Assembly (NCBI GenBank): GCA_023390695.1
Contig: JAEWCJ010000451.1
Span: 1 to 5,082 of the forward strand
Direction of reading: 5' to 3'
Source of the DNA: Pseudomonadota bacterium
GTDB lineage: Bacteria; Pseudomonadota; Alphaproteobacteria; Rhizobiales; Xanthobacteraceae
DNA length: 5,082 nt
Shown one piece after another: positions 1 through 5,082 of this stretch. The position numbers were made by a program, and so were the translations under genes. Numbering within the stretch: the first letter of the stretch is position 1; each line of letters begins with the position of its first letter. The notes beneath the pieces were generated by a model. That model saw only the letters and a program-made list of their open reading frames with translations, was not told the DNA's origin and made no database searches.

Positions 1-170
1 TCGGCCGCGCAGAGCCGTTGTACGGCGGCGTCGGCATTCTCCATGCCGGTATAATGCAAAACGATCATGTCAGGCGCACGATTATTCGCGCGCTCGCCGT
101 GATTGGGCGACGGCACGACATCGGCGACCAGAACGCTGTCTGGTTCGAAGACGGGCAATGGCATGGACAT
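1..170 (-). CDS. N-acetylmuramoyl-L-alanine amidase (AmiD-like), N-terminal part, cut by the left edge
   Basis: The first 56 residues of a minus-strand protein read from an ATG at 170 and continue past position 1. Residues 20-43 contain PSPNHGER followed by PDMIVLHYTGM, the opening typical of the zinc-dependent Amidase_2/AmiD family. H39 in the LHYTG motif matches the first zinc-ligand histidine of that family. These enzymes cleave the bond between N-acetylmuramic acid and L-alanine in peptidoglycan or its turnover fragments. No signal peptide is visible in this N-terminus, which would fit a cytoplasmic recycling role, but the rest of the protein is missing. A second in-frame ATG at 164 is an alternative start. 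Neither start has a good Shine-Dalgarno sequence. The frame stays open upstream to about 290 without another ATG. The gene diverges from the EamA transporter gene. The family call is fairly secure; the exact subfamily is not. Confidence 0.8.
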   Translation of the reverse strand, partial: MSMPLPVFEPDSVLVADVVPSPNHGERANNRAPDMIVLHYTGMENADAAVQRLCAA

Positions 171-274
171 GGAAACACAATAGCAAGGGGACGGGTGCCG
201 GGAGAAGAGGTCTCGCCGATGGACTGCCGGAACGGTTACCGCAGCCAGCGTTACCTGACGGCTGCGGTCAAAGA

Positions 275-303
275 CTGCAAGTCATTTACGTCTGCAAGTC
301 ATT
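275..303. repeat. Exact 12-bp direct repeat in the divergent amidase/EamA spacer, possible operator
   Basis: CTGCAAGTCATT occurs at 275-286 and again at 292-303, so the copies start 17 bp apart with 5 bp between them. The first copy sits inside a small dyad, GACT-GCA-AGTC at 273-283. The surrounding spacer, 171-377, holds no gene I can support and no convincing full sigma-70 promoter. A TTGACC-like -35 element for the minus strand is at 271-266, but no matching -10 follows it. Repeated half-sites in a divergent spacer next to a DMT exporter suggest a transcription factor site; that role is inference only, and no regulator gene lies in the window. Confidence 0.45.
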
Positions 304-377
304 ATCTTCATGCATGCGTTCAATGAATTTTGCGGACTGGTTCGCCCCCGCGAACACGGCTAGCGTCCGACCCGCCG

Positions 378-1310
378 ATGTCCACGCTCCGGTTTTCCAT
401 GTCGTCGCGCCGTCAGAATCTTGGGTTATTGCTGGGTTTTGTCGGCATCGTGATCTTTGCCGGAACCATGCCCGGCACGCGCTTTGCCAATCAGTTTATC
501 GATCCGTATTTTCTGACCGCCATGCGGGCCATGCTGGCCGGTCTCGGCGGCCTCGTCACACTCGTCATAACCGGCCGCGCCTTCAACAAGGACGCGTGGC
601 CGCCCGCCGCCACTTTCGGACCACTGCTGTTGTGCTCGGTTCTGCTGGTGCTCGGCTTTCCGCTTCTGATGGCGCTGGCGCTGGTCACCGTGCCCGCCGG
701 TCATAGCGGCGTCATTCTCGGCGTGCTGCCATTGGCCACCGCCGTCTCGGCAGCGCTGATCCAGCAGGAACGGCCGAGCAAGGGATTCTGGATCGCTGGC
801 GCAATCGGCGCGCTGCTGGTGATCGGCTTCGCGCTCCATCGCAGCGGCGGAGGAACGATAACCGCCGGCGACGTGCTGACGCTGCTCGCCGTCCCCTGCG
901 CCGCCGTCGGCTATACCTATTCGGCCCGTCTCACCGCCAGCATGCCGGGCTGGGAAGTCATCTCCTGGTGCGTGCTCATCTCGTTGCCGGTGGCGCTGGT
1001 GGCGACCGTCATTCTCTGGCCCAGCGATACCACCGGCATTCCGGCCGAGGGCTGGGTGGCGCTGCTCTATCTCGGGCTGATGAGCCAGTTCATCGGCTTT
1101 TTCGCCTGGAACGCCGGACTCGCAATGGGCGGCGTCGCACGCGTCGGGCAGATACAATTGCTGATGCCGTTCGTGGTCGTGCTGATGGCGGCAGTGGTCA
1201 ACCGCGAGAGCATCGACCTCGAGACAGTCCTGTTCGCCGCGGCCGTGGTGCTGACCGTCGCCGTCGGCACCCGCATGCGGGTGAGGTCGAACCCCGCGCC
1301 GGCGAAATAA
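378..1310 (+). CDS. EamA/DMT-family membrane transporter
   Basis: This is an integral inner-membrane protein of the drug/metabolite transporter superfamily, whose members usually export metabolites or amino-acid-like compounds; the substrate cannot be told from sequence. From the ATG at 378 it has 310 residues, close to the usual 280-310. I see about ten hydrophobic segments arranged as two EamA repeats, roughly residues 14-152 and 163-297. The second repeat carries the typical stretch YLGLMSQFIGFFAWNAGL (231-248), followed by a glycine- and glutamine-bearing turn into a helix (GGVARVGQIQLLMP, 251-264). The frame opens further upstream at a TTG at 330, but that adds a polar, non-conserved leader. 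A second ATG at 399 (303 residues) is equally possible, and no start has a clear ribosome binding site. The gene ends with TAA just before a hairpin and converges on dctP, so it is probably transcribed alone. Confidence 0.9.
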   Translation: MSTLRFSMSSRRQNLGLLLGFVGIVIFAGTMPGTRFANQFIDPYFLTAMRAMLAGLGGLVTLVITGRAFNKDAWPPAATFGPLLLCSVLLVLGFPLLMALALVTVPAGHSGVILGVLPLATAVSAALIQQERPSKGFWIAGAIGALLVIGFALHRSGGGTITAGDVLTLLAVPCAAVGYTYSARLTASMPGWEVISWCVLISLPVALVATVILWPSDTTGIPAEGWVALLYLGLMSQFIGFFAWNAGLAMGGVARVGQIQLLMPFVVVLMAAVVNRESIDLETVLFAAAVVLTVAVGTRMRVRSNPAPAK

Positions 1311-1311
1311 A

Positions 1312-1337
1312 AGCGTCCGGCATCATTGCCGGACGCT
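1312..1337. terminator. Intrinsic terminator between convergent EamA gene and TRAP operon
   Basis: A perfect 11-bp stem, AGCGTCCGGCA at 1312-1322 pairing with TGCCGGACGCT at 1327-1337, closes a TCAT loop. On the minus strand it is followed at once by TTTATTT, a proper U-rich tail, so it should end the dctQMP transcript 22 nt after the dctP stop. On the plus strand it starts two bases after the EamA stop codon, but the downstream sequence (GCATCGTTTCTCT) is only moderately T-rich. It probably works in both directions, and better for the TRAP operon. Confidence 0.85.
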
Positions 1338-1342
1338 GCATC

Positions 1343-1358
1343 GTTTCTCTGCAGAAAC
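1343..1358. repeat. Small inverted repeat directly after the dctP stop codon
   Basis: GTTTCT at 1343-1348 pairs with AGAAAC at 1353-1358 around a CTGC loop. It abuts the dctP stop codon and lies 5 bp from the main terminator stem. A 6-bp stem is weak and may be chance; if real, it would add a second hairpin at the 3' end of the TRAP mRNA. Confidence 0.35.
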
Positions 1359-2333
1359 CTACTTCTTGTAGTTTGCGACGACGGCGGCACCGTCAGTGCC
1401 GGCCTTCTTGGTCCAGTCGGCGGTGAGCTGTTCGCCGATCTTCTCGAGACCGCTTTTCAGCGCCGGACTCGGCGGCAGCACTTTCATCTTGTTGGCCTTG
1501 AGCTGGTCGAGATACCAGGCGGCCTTCTCCTCGGCGAGTTTCCAGCCGCGGTCCTCGGCGACCGCCGACGCTTTCAGGATCGCCTCCTGCGTCGGCTTGT
1601 CGAGCGCATCGAACACCGCCTTGTTGACGAAAGTGACGTTCTTCGGAATCCAGGCCTGCGTGTCGTAGTAATGCGACATGGTCTCCCAGGCCTTGCTGTC
1701 ATAGCCGGTCGAGCCCGAGGTCATGAACGCGTTGACCACGCCGGTGGCCAGTGCCTGCGGCAGTTCGGCGGCCTGAATGGTGACCGGTTGCGCGCCGACC
1801 AGTTCGGCGATGCGCGCAGTGCCGACATTGTAGGCGCGCCACTTCAGCCCCTTCATGTCGTCGAGCGTGTTGATGTCCTTCTTGGCATAGATGCCCTGCG
1901 GGCCCCAGGGCACCGCGAACAGCAGCATCAGGCCTTGCGATGCGAGCTTCTTCTCGACCGCCGGCTTGGACGCGAGCCACAGCTTCTTCGCCGCGGGATA
2001 GCTGGTGGCGAGGAACGGAATGACGTCGATGCCGAAAATCGGATCTTCGTTTTCGTGCAGCGAGATCAGCACCTCGCCGACCTGCGCCTGCCCGGTCATC
2101 ACCGCGCGCTTGATGTCCGGCGCCTTGAACAGCGACGCGCCGGCATGGACGGTGATCTGCAGCTTGCCGCCTGTCGCGTCGGCGACATCCTTGCCGAACG
2201 CGATGAGATTGACCGTATGCGGATTGTCGGCCGGATAGGCGGCCGGAAGATTCCATTTGGTTTGTGCCAGCGCCGGAACCGCAAGTGTCGAGACGCAGGC
2301 GACCGTCACGCAAGCCTTTATCAGCCGTAACAT
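1359..2333 (-). CDS. dctP: TRAP transporter periplasmic substrate-binding protein (DctP family)
   Basis: This is the periplasmic receptor that binds an organic acid and delivers it to the DctQM permease. It has 324 residues, normal for the family. Residues 1-23 form a signal peptide with a short basic start (MLRLIK), a hydrophobic core and an ALA cleavage site before Q24. The mature protein shows DctP hallmarks: AADNPHT-like entry (31-40), GEVLIS (86-91), a run ending IPFLA (105-109) and, centrally, KGLKWRAYN (161-169). R166 there corresponds to the conserved arginine that clamps the substrate carboxylate in this family. A short helix-rich tail ends in NYKK. The start at 2333 is supported by a good ribosome binding site 7 nt upstream. 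It is the last gene of the operon, 14 bp after dctM, and is followed by a terminator. The substrate is not proven; the divergent 5-oxoprolinase-like gene points to pyroglutamate or a related ring acid. The family assignment is very secure. Confidence 0.95.
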   Translation of the reverse strand: MLRLIKACVTVACVSTLAVPALAQTKWNLPAAYPADNPHTVNLIAFGKDVADATGGKLQITVHAGASLFKAPDIKRAVMTGQAQVGEVLISLHENEDPIFGIDVIPFLATSYPAAKKLWLASKPAVEKKLASQGLMLLFAVPWGPQGIYAKKDINTLDDMKGLKWRAYNVGTARIAELVGAQPVTIQAAELPQALATGVVNAFMTSGSTGYDSKAWETMSHYYDTQAWIPKNVTFVNKAVFDALDKPTQEAILKASAVAEDRGWKLAEEKAAWYLDQLKANKMKVLPPSPALKSGLEKIGEQLTADWTKKAGTDGAAVVANYKK

Positions 2334-2340
2334 TTGAACA

Positions 2341-2347
2341 CCTCTCT
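2341..2347 (-). promoter_or_regulatory. Ribosome binding site of dctP, abutting the dctM stop codon
   Basis: On the minus strand AGAGAGG stands 7 nt before the dctP ATG and begins directly after the dctM TAG (2350-2348). This fixes the dctP start. It also places re-initiation right where ribosomes finish dctM, which favours translational coupling while giving the abundantly needed binding protein its own strong site. It is the clearest Shine-Dalgarno sequence in the window. Confidence 0.75.
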
Positions 2348-3655
2348 CTAGCCAGGAAACGCCATACGCGGCAGCACCATGACGATATCAGGAAACACCG
2401 TGATGATGGCAACCGCCAGAACCAGCAAAAAGAAGAACGGCAAGGAGGCTTTCGCCACCGTGTTGGAATCCCTGCCGCTCATGGTTTGCAGAACGAACAG
2501 GTTGAATCCGACCGGCGGCGTGACCTCCGCCATTTCGACCACCAGAACGAGGAAAATGCCGAACCAGATCAGGTCGAACCCGGCCTGCTGGATCATCGGG
2601 ATGACGATGGCCGTGGTGAGCACGATCATCGATATGCCGTCGAGCGCGGTGCCGAGCAGGATGTACATGAGCGTGAGCACGGCAATCAGCGAATAGGAAC
2701 TCAGCTCCAGGCCGTTCACCCAGCTCGCCAGGGCCTGCGGGATGCCGGTATAGGCCATCGAGGTGCCCATATAGGACGCGCCGGCGAGGATCAGCAGGAT
2801 CATGCAATTGACGCGCGTCGCGCCCATCACGCTCGCCCAGAAGGATTGCCAGCTCAGCGAGCCCTGCCACCATGCGATCGCCAGCGACCCCAGCACGCCC
2901 CAGGCGGCGCATTCGGTCGCCGTCGCCCATCCCAGCAGCAGCGAGAGAAACACGAACACGATCAGCAGCACGACCGGGATCAGGTTCAGCGACTCTTTCA
3001 GCCTCTTGCGGAACGGCATCGGCGGATCGGCCGGCGGCGTGCGGTGCGGATTGAACAGCGACCAGCCGGCGATGTAGCCGGAATACAGAAGCATCACCAA
3101 AAGGCCGGGCAGAAACCCGGCCAGGAACACCTGAATGATCGAGACATTGGCCTGCACCGCATAGATCACCATGGTGATCGAGGGCGGAATGAGAATGCCC
3201 AGCGTTCCCGCGCCGGCGAGCGAGCCGAGACTCAGGCTCTCGTCATAACCACGCTTCTTCAGTTCCGGCAGCGCGATCTTGGCGACGGTGGCGCAGGTGG
3301 CGGCGGACGATCCCGACACCGAGCCGAACACGCCGCAGGCGAGCACGTTCACATGCATCAGGCGTCCGGGCAGCCAGTTCAGCCACGGCGCGAAGCCGCG
3401 GAACATCTCCTCCGACAGCCGCGTGCGGAACAGGATTTCACCCATCCAGATGAACAGCGGCAACGCCGCCAGCGACCAGGAGGCGCTGTTGCCCCAGACG
3501 GTTGTCGCCAGCACGCTGCCGACGGGAATGCCGCCGCCCGCGAATTGCATGCCGGCCCATCCGGTCGCGAGCAGCGCCACCGCGATCCATACGCCGCCCG
3601 CCAGCAGCACGATCAGAAAACCGAACAGGATCGCGGAGGCGGTGAGCAGATCCAT
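2348..3655 (-). CDS. dctM: TRAP transporter large permease subunit (DctM family)
   Basis: This is the large inner-membrane subunit of a tripartite TRAP transporter, which moves the substrate across the membrane using the sodium gradient, together with DctQ. It has 435 residues, the usual size, with about a dozen hydrophobic segments across the whole length. Family landmarks are in order: PLFIWMGEIL (66-75), GSVSGSSAAT (111-120, hairpin/sodium-site region), TLGILIPPSI (151-160), ATECAAWGVLGS (246-257), LGTALDGISM (334-343) and EVTPPVGFNLFVLQ (377-390). The 246-257 motif has cysteine where alanine is common, a minor change. There is no fusion with DctQ. The start at 3655 is the only ATG before an in-frame stop about 36 bp upstream, but its ribosome binding site is poor (AGGG some 14 nt away). 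It lies 106 bp after dctQ, an unusually wide gap, and 14 bp before dctP. Confidence 0.96.
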   Translation of the reverse strand: MDLLTASAILFGFLIVLLAGGVWIAVALLATGWAGMQFAGGGIPVGSVLATTVWGNSASWSLAALPLFIWMGEILFRTRLSEEMFRGFAPWLNWLPGRLMHVNVLACGVFGSVSGSSAATCATVAKIALPELKKRGYDESLSLGSLAGAGTLGILIPPSITMVIYAVQANVSIIQVFLAGFLPGLLVMLLYSGYIAGWSLFNPHRTPPADPPMPFRKRLKESLNLIPVVLLIVFVFLSLLLGWATATECAAWGVLGSLAIAWWQGSLSWQSFWASVMGATRVNCMILLILAGASYMGTSMAYTGIPQALASWVNGLELSSYSLIAVLTLMYILLGTALDGISMIVLTTAIVIPMIQQAGFDLIWFGIFLVLVVEMAEVTPPVGFNLFVLQTMSGRDSNTVAKASLPFFFLLVLAVAIITVFPDIVMVLPRMAFPG

Positions 3656-3677
3656 GTCAGGTGCTGCCCTGTCTGGT

Positions 3678-3707
3678 CGCTCGCCTCGCTAAAGCGGAAG
3701 GAGAGCG
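3678..3707 (-). promoter_or_regulatory. Imperfect stem-loop in the dctQ-dctM gap
   Basis: The 106-bp gap between dctQ and dctM (3656-3761) contains an interrupted hairpin: CGCTC at 3678-3682 pairs with GAGCG at 3703-3707, CCT at 3684-3686 with AGG at 3699-3701, and CGCT at 3687-3690 with AGCG at 3693-3696. No U-tract follows on the minus strand, so it is not an ordinary intrinsic terminator. It ends 22 nt before the dctM ATG. It could be an mRNA processing or stabilising element, an attenuating structure, or chance in GC-rich DNA. No other gene or promoter is visible in the gap. Confidence 0.4.
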
Positions 3708-3761
3708 CCGAGATTCGGAGAACCGAGCCGCGTCAACAAGCTCAGCGTAAGAGGGGAGCAT

Positions 3762-4307
3762 TCACACCCCGCTCTGCACGGCACGCTCGACCGCTTCCTC
3801 GGCGGTCTGCGGCTTCGGCTTTTCGTAACGCGGTTCGCCCCCGCGCAGGACGTGAATGAGTTCGTCGACAAAGGCGACGAACAGGATGACCAGGCCGCCG
3901 CTATAGCCGAGCTGCGGAATCCACAGCGGCACCGCCACCACGCCCTGCGAGATGTCGGAGAATTGCCAGGACTGCCAGGTCATGACCGCAGCATGCCAGG
4001 CGAAGAAACCGAGAAAGCCGGTGCCGATCAGCAATACGACGATTTCCGCGTAATGACGCATCGGACCGCTCAGCCGGTCGATCAGCAGTCCGACCCGGAT
4101 CATCTCGCCATGGCGAAAGGTGTGGGCGAGTCCGAGAAACGCGGTCGCGGCCATGCACCAGGCGACGAAGTCGTCGCCGGCCGGCAGGTTGATGCCGAGC
4201 GGGCGCCCCGCCGAAAGGATCATCATCAGGAGAAAGATCGCGATCAGAAAAGCGCCGGCAAGAAAACCCGAAAAGAGGTAGAGCCGGTCGAGAAAGATAC
4301 GAAGCAT
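3762..4307 (-). CDS. dctQ: TRAP transporter small permease subunit (DctQ family)
   Basis: This is the small inner-membrane subunit that pairs with DctM and helps dock the binding protein. From the ATG at 4307 it has 181 residues, typical for the family, with four hydrophobic segments at about 9-31, 47-64, 85-108 and 131-150. The family signature is the stretch GDDFVAWCMAATAFLGLAHTF followed by RHGEMIRV, spanning about residues 44-72. The C-terminus is a polar tail (RYEKPKPQTAEEAVERAV). I chose 4307 because MLRIFLDRLYLFSG is a normal DctQ beginning. An ATG at 4334 (190 residues) is possible. The frame remains open to 4478, but that would overlap the divergent enzyme gene by more than 100 bp and adds a non-conserved leader, so I reject it. 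It is the first gene of a dctQ-dctM-dctP operon, an order less common than P-Q-M. Confidence 0.92.
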   Translation of the reverse strand: MLRIFLDRLYLFSGFLAGAFLIAIFLLMMILSAGRPLGINLPAGDDFVAWCMAATAFLGLAHTFRHGEMIRVGLLIDRLSGPMRHYAEIVVLLIGTGFLGFFAWHAAVMTWQSWQFSDISQGVVAVPLWIPQLGYSGGLVILFVAFVDELIHVLRGGEPRYEKPKPQTAEEAVERAVQSGV

Positions 4308-4362
4308 GATAAGACTCGAATATCGACCCGGCATGGTCGGACAGCCTATGTAACAACGGCCA
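4308..4362. promoter_or_regulatory. Short divergent promoter region between dctQ and the 5-oxoprolinase-like gene
   Basis: Only 55 bp separate the two start codons, so promoters and any operator must lie here or overlap the coding starts. A dyad, CGACC at 4324-4328 and GGTCG at 4335-4339 with a 6-bp spacer, sits near the middle and is a plausible shared operator. TATGTA at 4347-4352 could be a -10 for the plus strand, with TCGACC 17 bp upstream as a poor -35; this would put the transcript start almost at the ATG. These elements are weak matches. The compact divergent layout itself is the firmer reason to expect co-regulation. Confidence 0.4.
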
Positions 4363-5082
4363 ATGATGAACGCGAAAGCCAGTGCAATGCAAGATGTGTG
4401 GGATTTCTGGATCGATCGCGGCGGTACTTTCACCGATATTGTCGGGCGCAAGCCGGACGGGTCGCTGATTGCCCACAAGTTATTGTCGGAAAATCCGGAG
4501 GCCTATCGCGATGCCGCGGTGCAAGGCATCCGCGACCTGCTTGGACTAAAGTCGGGTGAGCCCATTCCGGCCGGGCGTGTCGGCGCCGTGAAAATGGGCA
4601 CGACCGTCGCCACCAATGCCCTCCTGGAACGCAAGGGCGAGCGCACGCTGCTGGTGACGACGCAGGGATTCCGCGATGCTTTGCGCATCGGCTATCAGGC
4701 GCGGCCGAAAATCTTTGCGCGGCAGATCGTCAAGCCGGACATGCTGTTCGAACGCGTCGTCGAGGTGGACGAACGCGTGCGCGCCGACGGCACGGTCGAG
4801 CACAAACCCGACCTTGCGAGCGTGCGACAGGATCTCGAAGCCGCACAGCGGGACGGCATCCAGGCGGTGGCGATCGTGTTCATGCACGCCTATCGCTATC
4901 CCGAGCATGAGAAAGCCGTCGCTACGCTGGCACGCGATATGGGCTTTGCGCAGGTGCCGGTCACACACGAGGACTCGCCGCTGATCAAGCTGGTGGGACG
5001 CGGCGACACCACCGTGGTCGATGCCTATCTGTCGCCGATTTTGCGGCGGTACGTGGCGCAAGTAAGCGAAGAGTTGCAGGGC
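4363..5082 (+). CDS. Hydantoinase A / 5-oxoprolinase family protein, N-terminal 240 residues, cut by the right edge
   Basis: This frame runs open from an ATG at 4363 to the window end. Members of this family open a lactam or imide ring with ATP in the cytoplasm: 5-oxoproline to glutamate in 5-oxoprolinase, N-methylhydantoin in HyuA-type enzymes. The Hydant_A_N domain begins with [14 protein letters not shown] (14-27), an actin/ASKHA-fold phosphate-binding loop. It is followed by [17 protein letters not shown] (77-93), [11 protein letters not shown] (107-117), [11 protein letters not shown] (128-138) and the linker [20 protein letters not shown] (205-224). The phrases [22 protein letters not shown] and [14 protein letters not shown] resemble fused HyuA-HyuB 5-oxoprolinases of about 1200 residues more than stand-alone HyuA or acetone carboxylase subunits. 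Whether the HyuB half is fused or a separate gene lies outside the window. Alternative starts are 4366 and 4387; none has a strong ribosome binding site. It diverges from the TRAP operon, suggesting that the transporter feeds this enzyme. Confidence 0.9.
   Translation, partial: MMNAKASAMQDVWDFWIDRGGTFTDIVGRKPDGSLIAHKLLSENPEAYRDAAVQGIRDLLGLKSGEPIPAGRVGAVKMGTTVATNALLERKGERTLLVTTQGFRDALRIGYQARPKIFARQIVKPDMLFERVVEVDERVRADGTVEHKPDLASVRQDLEAAQRDGIQAVAIVFMHAYRYPEHEKAVATLARDMGFAQVPVTHEDSPLIKLVGRGDTTVVDAYLSPILRRYVAQVSEELQG

Noticed and set aside
18..326. A 102-codon plus-strand open frame over the left edge
   Set aside because: It overlaps the clear minus-strand amidase N-terminus and has no recognisable domain or ribosome binding site.
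426..1157. A 243-codon minus-strand open frame opposite the EamA gene
   Set aside because: Composition is rich in G, A, H, Q and E with no domain. It is a shadow of the hydrophobic plus-strand transporter.
1326..2330. A 334-codon plus-strand open frame opposite dctP
   Set aside because: It spans the complement of dctP almost exactly and is rich in R, L, G and H with no recognisable motif. The minus-strand dctP has a signal peptide, family motifs and a ribosome binding site.
2264..3859. A 531-codon plus-strand open frame antisense to most of the TRAP operon
   Set aside because: Its translation is dominated by R, H, Q, E, D and G in a low-complexity pattern, as expected for the opposite strand of GC-rich membrane-protein genes. 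It matches no family I know, while the minus strand reads perfectly as dctM and dctP.
4546..5061. A minus-strand open frame of 171 codons opposite the hydantoinase/5-oxoprolinase-like gene
   Set aside because: The plus-strand frame carries a continuous set of conserved Hydant_A_N motifs; the opposite frame is its shadow.
1..5082. A previously undescribed defence, mobile or RNA-based system
   Set aside because: All long frames resolve to ordinary transport, cell-wall or catabolic families. I saw no transposase, integrase, toxin-antitoxin pair, repeat array, tRNA or structured RNA of convincing quality.

Overview
This window looks like part of a high-GC alphaproteobacterial chromosome, most likely Rhizobiales/Bradyrhizobium-like. 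The basis is the strong GC bias at third codon positions, the style of the TRAP proteins and of the 5-oxoprolinase-like protein, and an AmiD-like amidase N-terminus of the kind common in that order. This placement is an inference from sequence style, not from a database match. The window contains six genes, two of them cut by its edges. It has no RNA genes, CRISPR array, insertion sequence or phage-like gene that I can support.

Layout from left to right. Positions 1-170 hold the start of a minus-strand N-acetylmuramoyl-L-alanine amidase. A roughly 200-bp divergent spacer follows, with an exact 12-bp direct repeat. Then comes a plus-strand EamA/DMT-family membrane transporter (378-1310). It converges on a minus-strand TRAP transporter operon, and a strong hairpin terminator separates the two. 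The operon reads right to left as dctQ (small permease, 4307 to 3762), dctM (large permease, 3655 to 2348) and dctP (periplasmic binding protein, 2333 to 1359). Diverging from dctQ across only about 55 bp is the N-terminal 240 residues of a hydantoinase A/5-oxoprolinase family enzyme, which runs off the right edge.

The main functional story is the right-hand two thirds: a complete three-part TRAP uptake system placed back to back with an ATP-dependent lactam hydrolase that resembles the N-terminus of fused 5-oxoprolinases. The simplest reading is a capture-and-use module: DctP binds an organic acid in the periplasm, DctQM imports it with sodium, and the divergent enzyme opens it in the cytoplasm. 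The best candidate substrate is 5-oxoproline (pyroglutamate), or a related cyclic imide or hydantoin acid. The EamA transporter and the amidase look like unrelated neighbours. These are known families, and I do not see convincing evidence of a previously undescribed system. The points worth a second look are the substrate prediction, the Q-M-P gene order with a hairpin-bearing gap between Q and M, and two candidate regulatory sites.
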